The notes beneath the pieces were generated by a model, which was not told where the DNA came from, ran no database searches, and worked only from the letters and a program-made list of their open reading frames with translations. A program made the translations under genes and the position numbers. Shown piece after piece: positions 23,918 to 33,349 of a stretch of DNA of 56,759 bases (the first letter of the stretch is position 1; each line of letters starts with the position of its first letter). This DNA comes from M3007 sp037130425 (lineage in GTDB: Bacteria > Bacteroidota > Bacteroidia > Chitinophagales > Saprospiraceae), in assembly GCA_037130425.1 (NCBI GenBank), contig JBAXTB010000006.1:1-56759 (forward strand). The letters are read 5' to 3'.

Positions 23918-26449
23918 ATGAATGTACGTTTACCAAAGTCCTGTGTCAGTGCGCTGACCTTGGGAGTTCTGTTTTTACTGAGCTCAGCCACTCGATTGCC
24001 GGGCCAGTCCGGCAGTCCTTACAAGTCTTTGTTTACAGTTACCAATACAATCGTTTCCGATACGATCTCCGGTCTTAACCTCGACATCAACAAAATCAGC
24101 CCACTCGCCCAACACGGAGATGTTAATTTGCTCATTATCAATTCAGGCGGCGGCTCCAATCCTTACGTGTACGAAATTCGATATACGCCGGATCCGGGCT
24201 TTATCGGTGTGGATACCTTTACCCTTGAATTTCAATACATCGGCAACTTTCCATACCTGATTTACCGCGCTTATCAGGTAACCGTTTTACCATCGCTAAT
24301 TCAGTCGGGAAATGATTATGCCGTTACGACAAACGGTATGCCAGTTACCATAAATGTACTTGCAAATGACAGTGGTACAAATGGTCCGTTTACCCTCAGT
24401 TCAATTCCGCTTGTTGATAATGGAACAGCCTCCATTGTAGGCCCGGGCCAAATCGAATTTACCCCTGAAAGCGGTTTTAGCGGCGTCGCACACCTCAACT
24501 ACGTACTTTGCGACGCGATTGGGCACTGCCAGACAGAACAGGTTGAAATTGGCGTTCATGACAATAACCCTCCTGCCGGAGATACGCTGCAAGTAGCGAC
24601 TACCAAAAATACTTTATTGCGTATCCCATTGACTTACAATGGATTTACTACATTCCAAGCACCCGCCAACGGTGTAATGCAAATCCCAAACGGTCAGACG
24701 TTTGAATACAAACCCAATCCGAATTTTACCGGAACAGATCAATTTGTATTAGTCAACAATCAATTCGACCAGCCTTTTTACAAAACAGTACGCGTTAGAG
24801 TGCTTGATGTGCAAGGTCAAAATTACATGGCCATTGATGATTATGTATATACGCCTGTCGGTAAACCTATTACCTTTAATGTTCGAAGCAATGACATCGG
24901 GAATTTAACAGTCAAAAACTGGAGTATTCCGGCCAATTTGCCCGGAACCGTTTCCGGCACCTCTTCTTCCGGCAATGTGACGTTCACGCCCAATCCAAAC
25001 TACACGGGCGTTGCTACTTTTTATTACAAGATTGGCAACATGTTTGTGCCTGATTTAGAGATCGCTGCGGTGCGTGTAATAATCGGGAACCAAAACCCGC
25101 AACAGGCAACCTATAATTTTTCCACGCCGGCAGAAACGCCGTTTGTCATTAATTACAAGATTCCTTTTACCGGCTTCAGTTTCAACCTGCCTGATCCGCC
25201 CGATCACGGCGCCTGTGATTTTTATCCTGGATTTAGCACCCATTTGATAAACGGGCAAACCGTTTCGGGCAATAACCTGTTGATTTACACACCCGAAGCA
25301 GGTTTTACCGGCACAGATGAATTTGAAATCAATTACTGTGTTGCAGCCAACGGCCAATGCAAGGATGTAAAAATTAGCATGTCGGTCACAGATATATATA
25401 CAACCACTGCGCCTTATTGTGTCGACGACTGTGTTTGGGCCGGTGATTTGAACAATGACGGTATTGTAAACAATAAAGACCTGTTGCCACTTGGATACGC
25501 TATGGGAGTTGATGGCATGGTGCGTGACAATGCGTCCCTCGAATGGTATGGGCAGTATTCCGATAATTGGAACAATCCTTTTAGTGGAATGCCTTTTGAT
25601 CTGAAACATGCCGATACTGACGGCAATGGCCTGATTACGGCGGAAGACACCCTTGCGATCAGTCTTTTTTACAACCAAACGCATGCATTAACGCCCGTTT
25701 CACCAACTACGGGTAAAGGTTTGCCATTTTTCCTCCATGTACTGACTCAAAATCCGCATGTCGGCGACCTGGTGCAAGTGGAAGTTGATTTGGGCGATTC
25801 AAATTTCCCGGTCGCCAATCTTTATGGCTTTACATTCGATGTCAGCCTGAGTTCTAATTTGGTAGATTCCGGTCTTACGATGCGGTATTACGACAACATT
25901 TGGCCGAGTCGCAACAGTCCGTCGCTCTGGATGGCCAAAACGCCTACAAACAACAGACTTGAAACAGCATATACCCGCACCAACGGCGAGCCTGCTTCTG
26001 GTTTCGGTCCGGTAGGAGAATTCGAATTTATCATTATTGACATTGTCCATGGCGGCAAACCACAGGGCAAAGACCAAGAATCGGCATCGGTTTTATTACA
26101 CGCCCCGCAAATCATGTGGGCCGACGGTCATACCACAACGGGAGCAGATTACACCCTTGAAATTCCGCTTGACCGGTCTCAAGATGCTGATTTACCTGCT
26201 ACGGATCAGGATTTCATAGTTTATCCGTCTCCGGCCAGTGACCGGGTGCAAGTTCATTTAAACGGCAATGATTGGATGGAACGGATTTCGCTAACGGATA
26301 TGACCGGGCGGGTCGTTTTTCAGACAGGCAATGGCCACTGGGATCATTTTGAAATACCGGTAGACAAGTTTCCGAGCGGCATTTATGGCGTCAGCGCCTA
26401 CACAAGTTCGGGCGTACACACGCGCAAAATTCAGGTTTTACCTAAATAA
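23918..26449 (+). CDS. T9SS-secreted protein with cadherin-like/Ig-like domains and dockerin-like EF-hands
   Basis: An 843-residue protein. The signal peptide begins at the chosen ATG (MNVRLPKSCVSALTLGVLFL). An in-frame ATG at 23834 would add 28 residues that break the signal and lies upstream of a -7 box. Residues about 80-490 hold repeated bacterial cadherin/Ig-like modules with the pattern VNVLANDSG, FTPESGFSGVAHLNY, NVRSNDIG, FTPNPNYTGVATFYYK. Two EF-hand/dockerin-like calcium loops follow: GDLNNDGIVNNKD near 507 and DTDGNGLITAEDT near 565. A cohesin-like beta region is next, then a type A T9SS sorting domain (VYPSPASDRVQV, about 767 to the end). It is likely a structural surface protein; a dockerin partner may be the cohesin-like protein at 16322, but this is speculation. 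Confidence 0.87.
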   Translation: MNVRLPKSCVSALTLGVLFLLSSATRLPGQSGSPYKSLFTVTNTIVSDTISGLNLDINKISPLAQHGDVNLLIINSGGGSNPYVYEIRYTPDPGFIGVDTFTLEFQYIGNFPYLIYRAYQVTVLPSLIQSGNDYAVTTNGMPVTINVLANDSGTNGPFTLSSIPLVDNGTASIVGPGQIEFTPESGFSGVAHLNYVLCDAIGHCQTEQVEIGVHDNNPPAGDTLQVATTKNTLLRIPLTYNGFTTFQAPANGVMQIPNGQTFEYKPNPNFTGTDQFVLVNNQFDQPFYKTVRVRVLDVQGQNYMAIDDYVYTPVGKPITFNVRSNDIGNLTVKNWSIPANLPGTVSGTSSSGNVTFTPNPNYTGVATFYYKIGNMFVPDLEIAAVRVIIGNQNPQQATYNFSTPAETPFVINYKIPFTGFSFNLPDPPDHGACDFYPGFSTHLINGQTVSGNNLLIYTPEAGFTGTDEFEINYCVAANGQCKDVKISMSVTDIYTTTAPYCVDDCVWAGDLNNDGIVNNKDLLPLGYAMGVDGMVRDNASLEWYGQYSDNWNNPFSGMPFDLKHADTDGNGLITAEDTLAISLFYNQTHALTPVSPTTGKGLPFFLHVLTQNPHVGDLVQVEVDLGDSNFPVANLYGFTFDVSLSSNLVDSGLTMRYYDNIWPSRNSPSLWMAKTPTNNRLETAYTRTNGEPASGFGPVGEFEFIIIDIVHGGKPQGKDQESASVLLHAPQIMWADGHTTTGADYTLEIPLDRSQDADLPATDQDFIVYPSPASDRVQVHLNGNDWMERISLTDMTGRVVFQTGNGHWDHFEIPVDKFPSGIYGVSAYTSSGVHTRKIQVLPK

Positions 26450-26501
26450 AATACATTTCCGGCTTTTAAAAAACCGTTTTCCGGATACAGGAGCGTTTTT
26501 T

Positions 26502-26566
26502 TATCTTTGTTTCCTATTGGGAAAGCCGATAAGTTTGCATTGGATTATACAGTTCCCTTATCTTTG
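26502..26566 (+). promoter_or_regulatory. Tandem -7 boxes upstream of asd
   Basis: Two perfect TATCTTTG boxes at 26502-26509 and 26559-26566. The second has TTTG at 26534-26537, 21 bp upstream, giving a full Bacteroidota promoter 118 bp before the asd ATG. The 235-bp gap to the preceding gene shows no other feature. Confidence 0.55.
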
Positions 26567-26684
26567 CGCCTGTTTCTACCGAATCTTGTCGGCGGAACAT
26601 ATTTTTCACCTCCTTGGGCGCCCGTTCCAATGCTTAACCATTACAAATGGCGCCTCCTTGGAAACAACTTACGAATACGAAAAG

Positions 26685-27707
26685 ATGAAAGTAGCAGTCG
26701 TAGGAGCCACCGGCTTAGTGGGTACCAAAATGCTTCAAGTACTGGAAGAACGCAATTTTCCGATCACCAAATTAATACCAGTTGCTTCAGAACGTTCCGT
26801 CGGGAAAACCATCAAGTTCAAGGGCAAACGTTATAAAATCGTCAGCATGGCTGATGCTGTAGAGAAGAAGCCGGATGTAGCAATTTTTTCTGCGGGCGGT
26901 AGTGTTTCCAAAGAATGGGCGCCCCGGTTTGCAGAAGTTAATACTGTCGTGATCGACAACAGCAGCGCTTGGCGCATGGATCCTGAAAAAAAACTGGTGG
27001 TGCCGGAGGTAAATGCCAATGTGCTGACAAAATTAGATAAAATTATCGCCAACCCCAATTGCTCCACCATTCAAATGGTTGTGGCGCTCAAGCCCTTGCA
27101 CGATAAATATAAAATAAAACGCATCGTCGTAAGCACTTACCAATCCGTAACCGGAACCGGCGTAAAAGCCGTTACGCAACTGATGAACGAACGCAAAGGG
27201 AAATCAGGCGAACGCGCCTACCCACATCAGATTGACCTGAACCTGATCCCACAAATCGACGTGTTTACAGAAAACGGTTACACCAAGGAAGAAATGAAAA
27301 TGGTGCTGGAGACGAAAAAAATAATGGGCGACGAACAAATCCGGGTAACTGCCACCACGGTGCGCGTACCCGTGATGGGCGGACACTCGGAATCAGTAAA
27401 TGTGGAGTTTGAACACGATTTTGACCTGGCAGAAGTTCGGAGCCTGCTTGAAAACGCACCCGGCGTTGTGGTCATTGACAACCCCGCCAACCTCGAATAC
27501 CCGATGCCCTTGCTGGCCCACGACAAAGACGAAGTGTTTGTCGGGCGCCTGCGCCGCGACGAAAGTCAGCCGAATACACTGAATATGTGGGTCGTGTCTG
27601 ACAATTTGCGCAAAGGAGCGGCTACAAATGCGATACAAATAGCAGAATATCTGCTTAAACAAGGAATTTTAAAAATGAAAGCCAAAAAAGCCACAGCAAC
27701 AGTCTAA
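26685..27707 (+). CDS. asd: Aspartate-semialdehyde dehydrogenase
   Basis: A 340-residue enzyme that reduces aspartyl-4-phosphate to L-aspartate semialdehyde with NADPH, the branch point to lysine/DAP, threonine and methionine. The N-terminal nucleotide fold is MKVAVVGATGLVGTKML. The catalytic cysteine is in IANPNCSTIQM. The substrate-binding region includes STYQSVTGTG and the conserved His in MGGHSESVNVEF. Length is normal for the family. The open frame extends 300 bp upstream without an alternative family-like start; the ATG at 26685 gives the canonical N-terminus. A coiled-coil gene follows after 86 bp on the same strand. Confidence 0.97.
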   Translation: MKVAVVGATGLVGTKMLQVLEERNFPITKLIPVASERSVGKTIKFKGKRYKIVSMADAVEKKPDVAIFSAGGSVSKEWAPRFAEVNTVVIDNSSAWRMDPEKKLVVPEVNANVLTKLDKIIANPNCSTIQMVVALKPLHDKYKIKRIVVSTYQSVTGTGVKAVTQLMNERKGKSGERAYPHQIDLNLIPQIDVFTENGYTKEEMKMVLETKKIMGDEQIRVTATTVRVPVMGGHSESVNVEFEHDFDLAEVRSLLENAPGVVVIDNPANLEYPMPLLAHDKDEVFVGRLRRDESQPNTLNMWVVSDNLRKGAATNAIQIAEYLLKQGILKMKAKKATATV

Positions 27708-27793
27708 CTTTGCAGTGGAAAAAACAGGCGCGCTTCGGCGTTTGCCTATTACCAAAGGCTAAATGACTACCGTCAACTGAAAAGAAGTTTCAC

Positions 27794-29356
27794 ATGAAGA
27801 ACAAGTTAGTAATTTGGGGAACCAACGCACAGAATGAAAAGGTACTAATCGCACTGGAACTCCAGGCAGATACCAACAAGGTGCTGCTTTACACGTTTCC
27901 GGAAGCCATTGCAACCGAGGAATTCGCCAACAAAATGATGTCTGAATGGCGCAATGGCGCTTCAGTCGATTTTCCTGAAGGACACGGAACGCTTGAGCGC
28001 GAACTGAGCGTAACAGAAAGCCTGCTACCGGAGGAATTAAAGGTAGAACGCGGCGATTTGATCCAAAGAGCGCAAACAGAGTGGCATTTTGCAGTATTAT
28101 CATCCAAACTGCACGCCGCTTACCAACAGGAACTTGCAGATTTTAAAGAAAAAATTCAGGCGCTCAGCAGCTATGACAATAATATGTGGGATTCGCTCCG
28201 CACGTTTTGGGATAAGGTGCAAGGGCAATCCCGCGAACGGAACCTGTTCCGTGAGCACGCGGATAACCTGCGTGACAATATTAATACCTTGTTCGATGAC
28301 CTTAAGAAAATGCGGTCGCGCGTGCAGGACGAATTTGTATCGGCATCACAAAAAGTGTATGACGATTTTGGAAAAGCGCTGGATGATATCGAAGCGCGTA
28401 TTACAGCCGGCGGCGCAAAACTCAACAGTGTTTTTGAAGACCTGAAGCAAATGCAACGCCGCTACCGCGATGCTAAAATGAGCAACGAACACCGCAATCA
28501 ATTGTGGGAACGGCTTGACGGCGCTTTCAAAGCCGCCAAAGAACGCAAATTCGGCCCGGCGGCCAACGAAGGCTCCTTAGTTGAACGTCACGAGCGCCGC
28601 CTGAGCGGCCTGCTTGACGCAATCCGGAGAATGGAAGACAGCATTCGTCGCGACGAGGAGGAACTTACCTTCCAACGCAAAAAAGTAGGCGCAACCGAAG
28701 GTCAATTGGAAGCGCAAATCCGGATGGCTAAAATTAAAATGGTTGAAGAGCGCCTATCCTCTAAACACGAGAAACTGGCAGAAATGAACCAGACCCGCTC
28801 AGATGTGGAACGCCAATCGAATGTAGCGAAGGACAAAGAAACCAAGCGCGCTGAAAAGGAAGCAGAAAAGCAAAAAATCGAACACGCGAAAGAACAGGTA
28901 AAATCTGAAATCGCTGCCGGTATTAAATCCAAAGTCGAACCGGAAACGCCCAAAGCAGATAGCCTGTTCGAAGCCGCCACCACGGTGTTGGGCGATGTAC
29001 TGATGGACGCACTTGATACGGCAAAAGCAGTAGCAAGCGTAGTTGCGGAAAAAGCAGACAATGCGCTTGACCAGGTGATTGACAAACTGGAAGACGTAGC
29101 AGCGACTTTGAATAAAAAAGAAGAGCCTGTTGTTACGGAATCGGAACCTGTTGCTGAACCAGCGCCTGCGGTTGTTGAAACTGAGCCTGTTGTAGAAACG
29201 CCTGTGGCTGCGGTTGTTGAACCAGAGCCTGTTGCCGAGCCTGCGGTAGAAACGCCTGTGGCAGAGCTTGCTGCGCATGAAGTCGAAAAGACTGAAGCGC
29301 ATGACGAGGCCAAAACGGCAACGGAAGAAGCAGATGATAAAAAGGCTGACGCATAA
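27794..29356 (+). CDS. Coiled-coil protein of unknown function with acidic Ala/Pro/Val tail
   Basis: A 520-residue cytoplasmic protein; no family firmly recognised. Residues 1-60 form a small alpha/beta head (NKLVIWGTNAQNEKVLIAL). Residues about 95-395 are long charged helices with heptad character, loosely reminiscent of DUF349-type segments (NQLWERLDGAFKAAKERK). Residues about 430-520 are low complexity: alternating E-P-V/A blocks (PVVTESEPVAEPAPAVVE) ending in a D/E/K-rich tail. There is no signal peptide. It is possibly structural or a DNA/RNA-associated scaffold. It follows asd by 86 bp and ends at a strong terminator, so it could be transcribed with asd, but no shared pathway is evident. 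Confidence 0.75.
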   Translation: MKNKLVIWGTNAQNEKVLIALELQADTNKVLLYTFPEAIATEEFANKMMSEWRNGASVDFPEGHGTLERELSVTESLLPEELKVERGDLIQRAQTEWHFAVLSSKLHAAYQQELADFKEKIQALSSYDNNMWDSLRTFWDKVQGQSRERNLFREHADNLRDNINTLFDDLKKMRSRVQDEFVSASQKVYDDFGKALDDIEARITAGGAKLNSVFEDLKQMQRRYRDAKMSNEHRNQLWERLDGAFKAAKERKFGPAANEGSLVERHERRLSGLLDAIRRMEDSIRRDEEELTFQRKKVGATEGQLEAQIRMAKIKMVEERLSSKHEKLAEMNQTRSDVERQSNVAKDKETKRAEKEAEKQKIEHAKEQVKSEIAAGIKSKVEPETPKADSLFEAATTVLGDVLMDALDTAKAVASVVAEKADNALDQVIDKLEDVAATLNKKEEPVVTESEPVAEPAPAVVETEPVVETPVAAVVEPEPVAEPAVETPVAELAAHEVEKTEAHDEAKTATEEADDKKADA

Positions 29357-29383
29357 TATCCCTTGCGTTTTCGAAATAAAATA

Positions 29384-29419
29384 CAAAAAGCCGTCACGCA
29401 CCCGCGAGACGGCTTTTTG
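29384..29419 (+). terminator. Rho-independent terminator (bidirectional)
   Basis: Perfect 12-bp arms CAAAAAGCCGTC (29384-29395) and GACGGCTTTTTG (29408-29419) with loop ACGCACCCGCGA, then CTTTT. It lies 27 bp after the coiled-coil gene and 37 bp before the convergent membrane gene's stop, and can serve both. Confidence 0.9.
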
Positions 29420-29455
29420 CTTTTATCAGATTTAGGCAATTGCGTTCCCTTCGCT

Positions 29456-29824
29456 CTATCCCTGCTGCTCTTCGGCCAAATGAAAATGGTGAAAAATGCG
29501 GTGTACAACCGGGGTTAACGCGAGTCCGATGGTTGATATAAACACCACCCCGCTAAATAATGCGTAAAATGAAGCAAACAATTTGCCGGACAAAGTTTCT
29601 ATTGGATTCGTTGGTCCCATACCCGACAAAATCATGGAAGCATTGAGCAGGCTGTCAATCCAGGAGAAACTACAGGTTTCGTGATAGCCCAGAATACCAA
29701 TGAGCAAACAAACGCTTAAGATTAATGAGCCTGCTGCGATGTTGCGAAACAAGCGCCCATAAAACAAGCGCCGCGGTAACAGCGGTTGGCTTTTGCGCTC
29801 AAAATGGATCAGTCGTTTCATCAT
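29456..29824 (-). CDS. Small membrane protein with ion-channel-like pore segment
   Basis: A 122-residue inner-membrane protein. A basic N-terminus precedes a first membrane helix (about 28-46, IAAGSLILSVCLLIGILGY). A re-entrant-loop-like stretch with SLLNASMILSGMGP follows, then a second helix (about 84-106, LFASFYALFSGVVFISTIGL). The order helix - pore loop - helix recalls two-helix K+ channel domains (Ion_trans_2). The place of the TxGYGD filter, however, reads ILSGMGPTN, so K+ selectivity is not supported. The function is undetermined. Either ATG of the MM pair (29824 or 29821) may be used. It is 90 bp upstream of the secDF 3' end on the same strand. Confidence 0.65.
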   Translation of the reverse strand: MMKRLIHFERKSQPLLPRRLFYGRLFRNIAAGSLILSVCLLIGILGYHETCSFSWIDSLLNASMILSGMGPTNPIETLSGKLFASFYALFSGVVFISTIGLALTPVVHRIFHHFHLAEEQQG

Positions 29825-29857
29825 TGTTTACACCTTTTTAGCAAATAAATAAAAAAA

Positions 29858-29891
29858 GCCCTTCTTTTCAGAGATTCTAAAAAGAAGGGCA
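29858..29891 (-). terminator. secDF terminator
   Basis: On the minus strand, GCCCTTCTTTT (29891 down to 29881) pairs with AAAAGAAGGGC (29868-29858), followed by seven T. It lies 24 bp after the secDF stop codon. Transcription of secDF should therefore end before the small membrane gene. Confidence 0.9.
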
Positions 29892-29914
29892 ATTTATATA
29901 TTAAAAAGCAGAAA

Positions 29915-32900
29915 TTACTTAACCGCTGCTTTCTTCGCTGCTTTAACCGCTGCATCTGCCGCAGAGGCTGGCGTAGCCGCTACTGTTTTGCCGGAAAGCA
30001 CATCTTCTTTCGTAAAGTCTACCACAAGTGCCGATGCAACGAATACGGAAGAGTAGGTACCGAAGAAGATACCGACCAACATACCGAATGCAAAGCCTTT
30101 GATGGCGCTACCACCAAATAAGAACAACAACAATACCACCAAGAATACAGTACCTGAAGTAATCAAGGTACGACTTAAGGTCGTGTTGATGGCCATGTTA
30201 AACACGTCTTCTTTCTTACGACCAGAGAAAGTGGTGATAAATTCCCGGATACGGTCATATACAATTACCGTATCATTTACAGAGTAACCGATTACCGTCA
30301 GGATACAAGCAATGATTGCCTGGTCAATTTCCAAGGAGAATGGAACGATGCCGTGCAACAGTGTAAAGAACGTCAGGGTAATCAGTACGTCGTGGAACAA
30401 AGACAATACAGCGCCCAAGGAGAACTGCCAGCGACGGAAACGGATCAACAAGAACAGGAAGATAAGCAACAAGGCTGCAAATGCCGCATAGAACGAAGAC
30501 GAACGAATGTCATCGGCCACCGTGGCGCCTACCTGGCTGGAAGACGTAATGTGGGTACCGGTACCATCGGTTTTCTTCAAATTATCAAGAGAAACATCTA
30601 CCCCTGCGCCTTTCAGACCGTCGTGCAATTTCCCGATAACCTGATCCATTACATTCGGGCCTTGTTCGTTAATCAGATATGACGTCGTGATGTTATAGGT
30701 GTTTTCCGTATTTACCGCTTTGATAACCGGATTTCCTTCAAATGCTGTTGTAAGCGGACCACGCAAGCTTTCGATATCCACCGGACGTTCAAACTGTACG
30801 TTAAACGAGTAACCGCCCTTGAAATCTACGCCCAACTCAAAACCGCGCATAAAGAAAGATACAACGCCAATCAAGATGATTACCGACGAGAAAATATACG
30901 CAATTCTACGTTTTCCGATCCAGTCATAGTGGAAACCTACCAACCAATTTTCAGACCAAGGGAAACTGTAGTTGATTTCACGTCCTTTTTCAATCCACCA
31001 TTCTGTAATCAAACGACCAACTAAAATAGCGGTGAACAAGGAACTCAGGATACCGACGAGCAGTACCGTACCGAAACCTTTAATCGGGCCTAAACCGAAG
31101 TACATCAACACCATAGCGGTAAGCAGGGTGGTAACGTTGGCGTCGATAATAGCCGTAAGCGCCTTGGTAAAGCCGGTTGAAATCGCCTTGGCCATTCCCA
31201 GGCCGTTCCGTAATTCCTCTCGAATACGTTCGTAGATAATAACGTTGGCGTCAACCGCCGTAGCCAGGGTAAGTACGATACCGGCGATACCGGGAAGCGT
31301 AAGCACCGAACCCATGGAAGCAAGCGTACCAATGATAAAGAACAAGTTGGCCATCAAAGCAACGACGCTGATGACACCGCCTTTATTATAGTAGGCAATC
31401 ATAAAGGCGCACAACAGGGCAACCGCCAGAATCATCGTGATCAGAGAGCGATTGATGTTTTCAGCGCCTAAGGATGGCCCTACCTGACTTTCTTGTACAA
31501 TGTGCGTACCGGCAGGCAGTTTACCTACCTGAAGGATGGAGGCAAGGTCTTTTGCTTCATCTAAGGAGAAGTTGCCTGTGATTTGCGAAGAGCCGCCTTC
31601 AATCGGGCCGTTTACGCTTGGCGCGCTTACTACCTCGTCATCAAGCAGGATCGCGATTTCGCGACGACCGCCATCAAACGCTTTGCGGGTCATGTCGGCC
31701 CAGGTTTTGGCGCCGTCATTGTTCATGCTCAGGCTAACCGTGATCTGGCCGCTGGTCGGATCAGGTTGTTCGCTGGCCGTTGTAACTACAGAACCGTCTA
31801 ATGGCGCTTTCGCGTCAACACCTTTTTTCTTAATGGCGTACAACTGGTATTTGCCTACGGCCGTGTTTCCTTTTGAACCATCATCCGCAATCGCTTTTTG
31901 CGACCATTTGAAAGCAAGATCAGCCGGGAACATGGTAGCGATCTCCGGACGAGTTAAGAATTGCGAAATCAGTTCTACCTTATTTTTATCCGCATAACCG
32001 AGAATTGGTGTTTGAGCATTGCCGCTCAAGGCTAATGCAGTAAGCAATGGTCCAGTTCCTGAATTTTTTGCTTCAGCCGGTCTATCTTTCACAACCATTA
32101 CCTTTTGTTTGGTCGTATCAGGATTGCCTTTTACGTCTTTTGGATACTCATACGTCGTATCCTTCACCATTTGGGTCAATTTGGTAGAATCACCCGATAA
32201 GAGCGCTTTCAACTTTTGGTCAGCAGCAATAATTTGCGTACCAATACCTTCGTCGCCGAGGCGATAAGAATCCCAAAATTCCAGTTTGGCCGATTGTTGC
32301 AGGATTTTACGCGCACGCTCCGGATTGTCAATACCTGGCAATTCAACCAGAATGAGATCCCGTTGCGCGTCAAGGCTTACGTTTGGCTGCACAACACCCA
32401 ATTTGTCGATACGCTGTTTAATACGCTTGTACGTTTCGCCTACCGTTTGGTTGGCCAAATCGCGTACCGTGCGCAAAACATCGGCGTTCGGAGAATCAAA
32501 ATTGATTTTACCTTTCAGCGACTCGTTGCGTGCAAATACCGAAGCGAGGGGCTTACCGCCACTTACTTCGCTCCATGCCTGAGAAAACAAGGAAATATAA
32601 TCGCCTTGTTGCGTTTTCTGCATTTCGCTTGCTTTTGCTAAAGCCTGATCGATCGCAGGGTCGCTGTTGCCTAAAGACAAACTTTTGATAAAATCCTTCA
32701 AATCCACCTGAAGCAACACACTCATACCGCCTTTAAGGTCAAGACCCATTGCCAACTGACTTTTTTTCAAGTCGGCATACGTGAATTTTTTAATCAGCGG
32801 AATCGAAAATACCGTTTCACTGGAAAGTGAGTCCAAATATCTCGAATAATACGAGCGCCAGGCCGTTTTAGGGTTTCTGGCTGTCATATCATCGGCATAG

Positions 32901-33010
32901 CGGCGGGCTTTGCTCTCAACACTGTTCGTAGGAACGATGAGCAAATACTGGTACAAACACACTATGGTGAGCGCGATGAGGAAAAATCTTACAACGCCTT
33001 TACTTTGCAT
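29915..33010 (-). CDS. secDF: Protein translocase SecDF (fused SecD-SecF)
   Basis: A 1031-residue inner-membrane fusion that uses proton motive force to help Sec-dependent export. The SecD half (about 1-690) has the N-terminal helix, DLKGGMSVLLQVDLKD, the periplasmic P1 region with ELPGIDNPERARKILQ, and the helix bundle with GIVLTLATAVDANVIIYERI. The SecF half (about 700-1000) has GVDFKGGYSFNVQF and GYSVNDTVIVYDRIRE. SecD-SecF fusion is usual in Bacteroidota. The P1 region carries an insertion with Lys/Thr-rich segments (about 280-420), longer than in E. coli SecD. The ATG at 33010 is followed by a correct signal-anchor. It is needed for export of the many T9SS precursors here. Confidence 0.97.
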   Translation of the reverse strand: MQSKGVVRFFLIALTIVCLYQYLLIVPTNSVESKARRYADDMTARNPKTAWRSYYSRYLDSLSSETVFSIPLIKKFTYADLKKSQLAMGLDLKGGMSVLLQVDLKDFIKSLSLGNSDPAIDQALAKASEMQKTQQGDYISLFSQAWSEVSGGKPLASVFARNESLKGKINFDSPNADVLRTVRDLANQTVGETYKRIKQRIDKLGVVQPNVSLDAQRDLILVELPGIDNPERARKILQQSAKLEFWDSYRLGDEGIGTQIIAADQKLKALLSGDSTKLTQMVKDTTYEYPKDVKGNPDTTKQKVMVVKDRPAEAKNSGTGPLLTALALSGNAQTPILGYADKNKVELISQFLTRPEIATMFPADLAFKWSQKAIADDGSKGNTAVGKYQLYAIKKKGVDAKAPLDGSVVTTASEQPDPTSGQITVSLSMNNDGAKTWADMTRKAFDGGRREIAILLDDEVVSAPSVNGPIEGGSSQITGNFSLDEAKDLASILQVGKLPAGTHIVQESQVGPSLGAENINRSLITMILAVALLCAFMIAYYNKGGVISVVALMANLFFIIGTLASMGSVLTLPGIAGIVLTLATAVDANVIIYERIREELRNGLGMAKAISTGFTKALTAIIDANVTTLLTAMVLMYFGLGPIKGFGTVLLVGILSSLFTAILVGRLITEWWIEKGREINYSFPWSENWLVGFHYDWIGKRRIAYIFSSVIILIGVVSFFMRGFELGVDFKGGYSFNVQFERPVDIESLRGPLTTAFEGNPVIKAVNTENTYNITTSYLINEQGPNVMDQVIGKLHDGLKGAGVDVSLDNLKKTDGTGTHITSSSQVGATVADDIRSSSFYAAFAALLLIFLFLLIRFRRWQFSLGAVLSLFHDVLITLTFFTLLHGIVPFSLEIDQAIIACILTVIGYSVNDTVIVYDRIREFITTFSGRKKEDVFNMAINTTLSRTLITSGTVFLVVLLLFLFGGSAIKGFAFGMLVGIFFGTYSSVFVASALVVDFTKEDVLSGKTVAATPASAADAAVKAAKKAAVK

Positions 33011-33349
33011 ACCTCGTTACAAATTATTGATAAAGAAAGTTAACTATTTGAGTATCTGCCGTTTACGTTTACTCATATCGCATTCTCAAATTTGATAGGG
33101 CGACACGGATATGCGGATACGGCAGTACCCGACTGGTAAAAAGCGCGCAAATATAGAGACTCTGCGTAAATTTACCCTTGTTTTGAAAATAAAACATTCG
33201 TTTTAGTACAAAAACTATTGAATCAACCGAATCTCTCCATATTTATCAATCGGTTTGAAAACTTTCTTAACTTTGTCGAAAATTTGTTTTGTAACCCGAC
33301 AGGATAAAAACAATTTGTTTATCTTTGTGCTCGGTTTATTTTTTCGACT
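33011..33349. other. Divergent intergenic region secDF / R-M system 2
   Basis: 339 bp without a convincing gene. A perfect -7 box TATCTTTG at 33320-33327, 22 bp before the endonuclease ATG, is the likely promoter for the R-M pair; no good -33 accompanies it. The sequence from about 33180 on is AT-rich. No controller-protein gene or clear operator repeat was seen. Confidence 0.45.

Noticed and set aside
26385..26684. Upstream extension of asd by 100 residues
   Set aside because: The extension overlaps the end of the previous gene and two promoter boxes; Asd proteins begin at the MKVAVVGATG segment.
28702..29508. Minus-strand Ser/Ala-rich frame of 268 residues
   Set aside because: It is the complement of the E-P-V/A repeat tail of the plus-strand coiled-coil gene and runs through its terminator.
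33011..33349. Controller (C) protein gene for the second R-M system
   Set aside because: No helix-turn-helix frame exists in the gap or overlapping the R-M genes.
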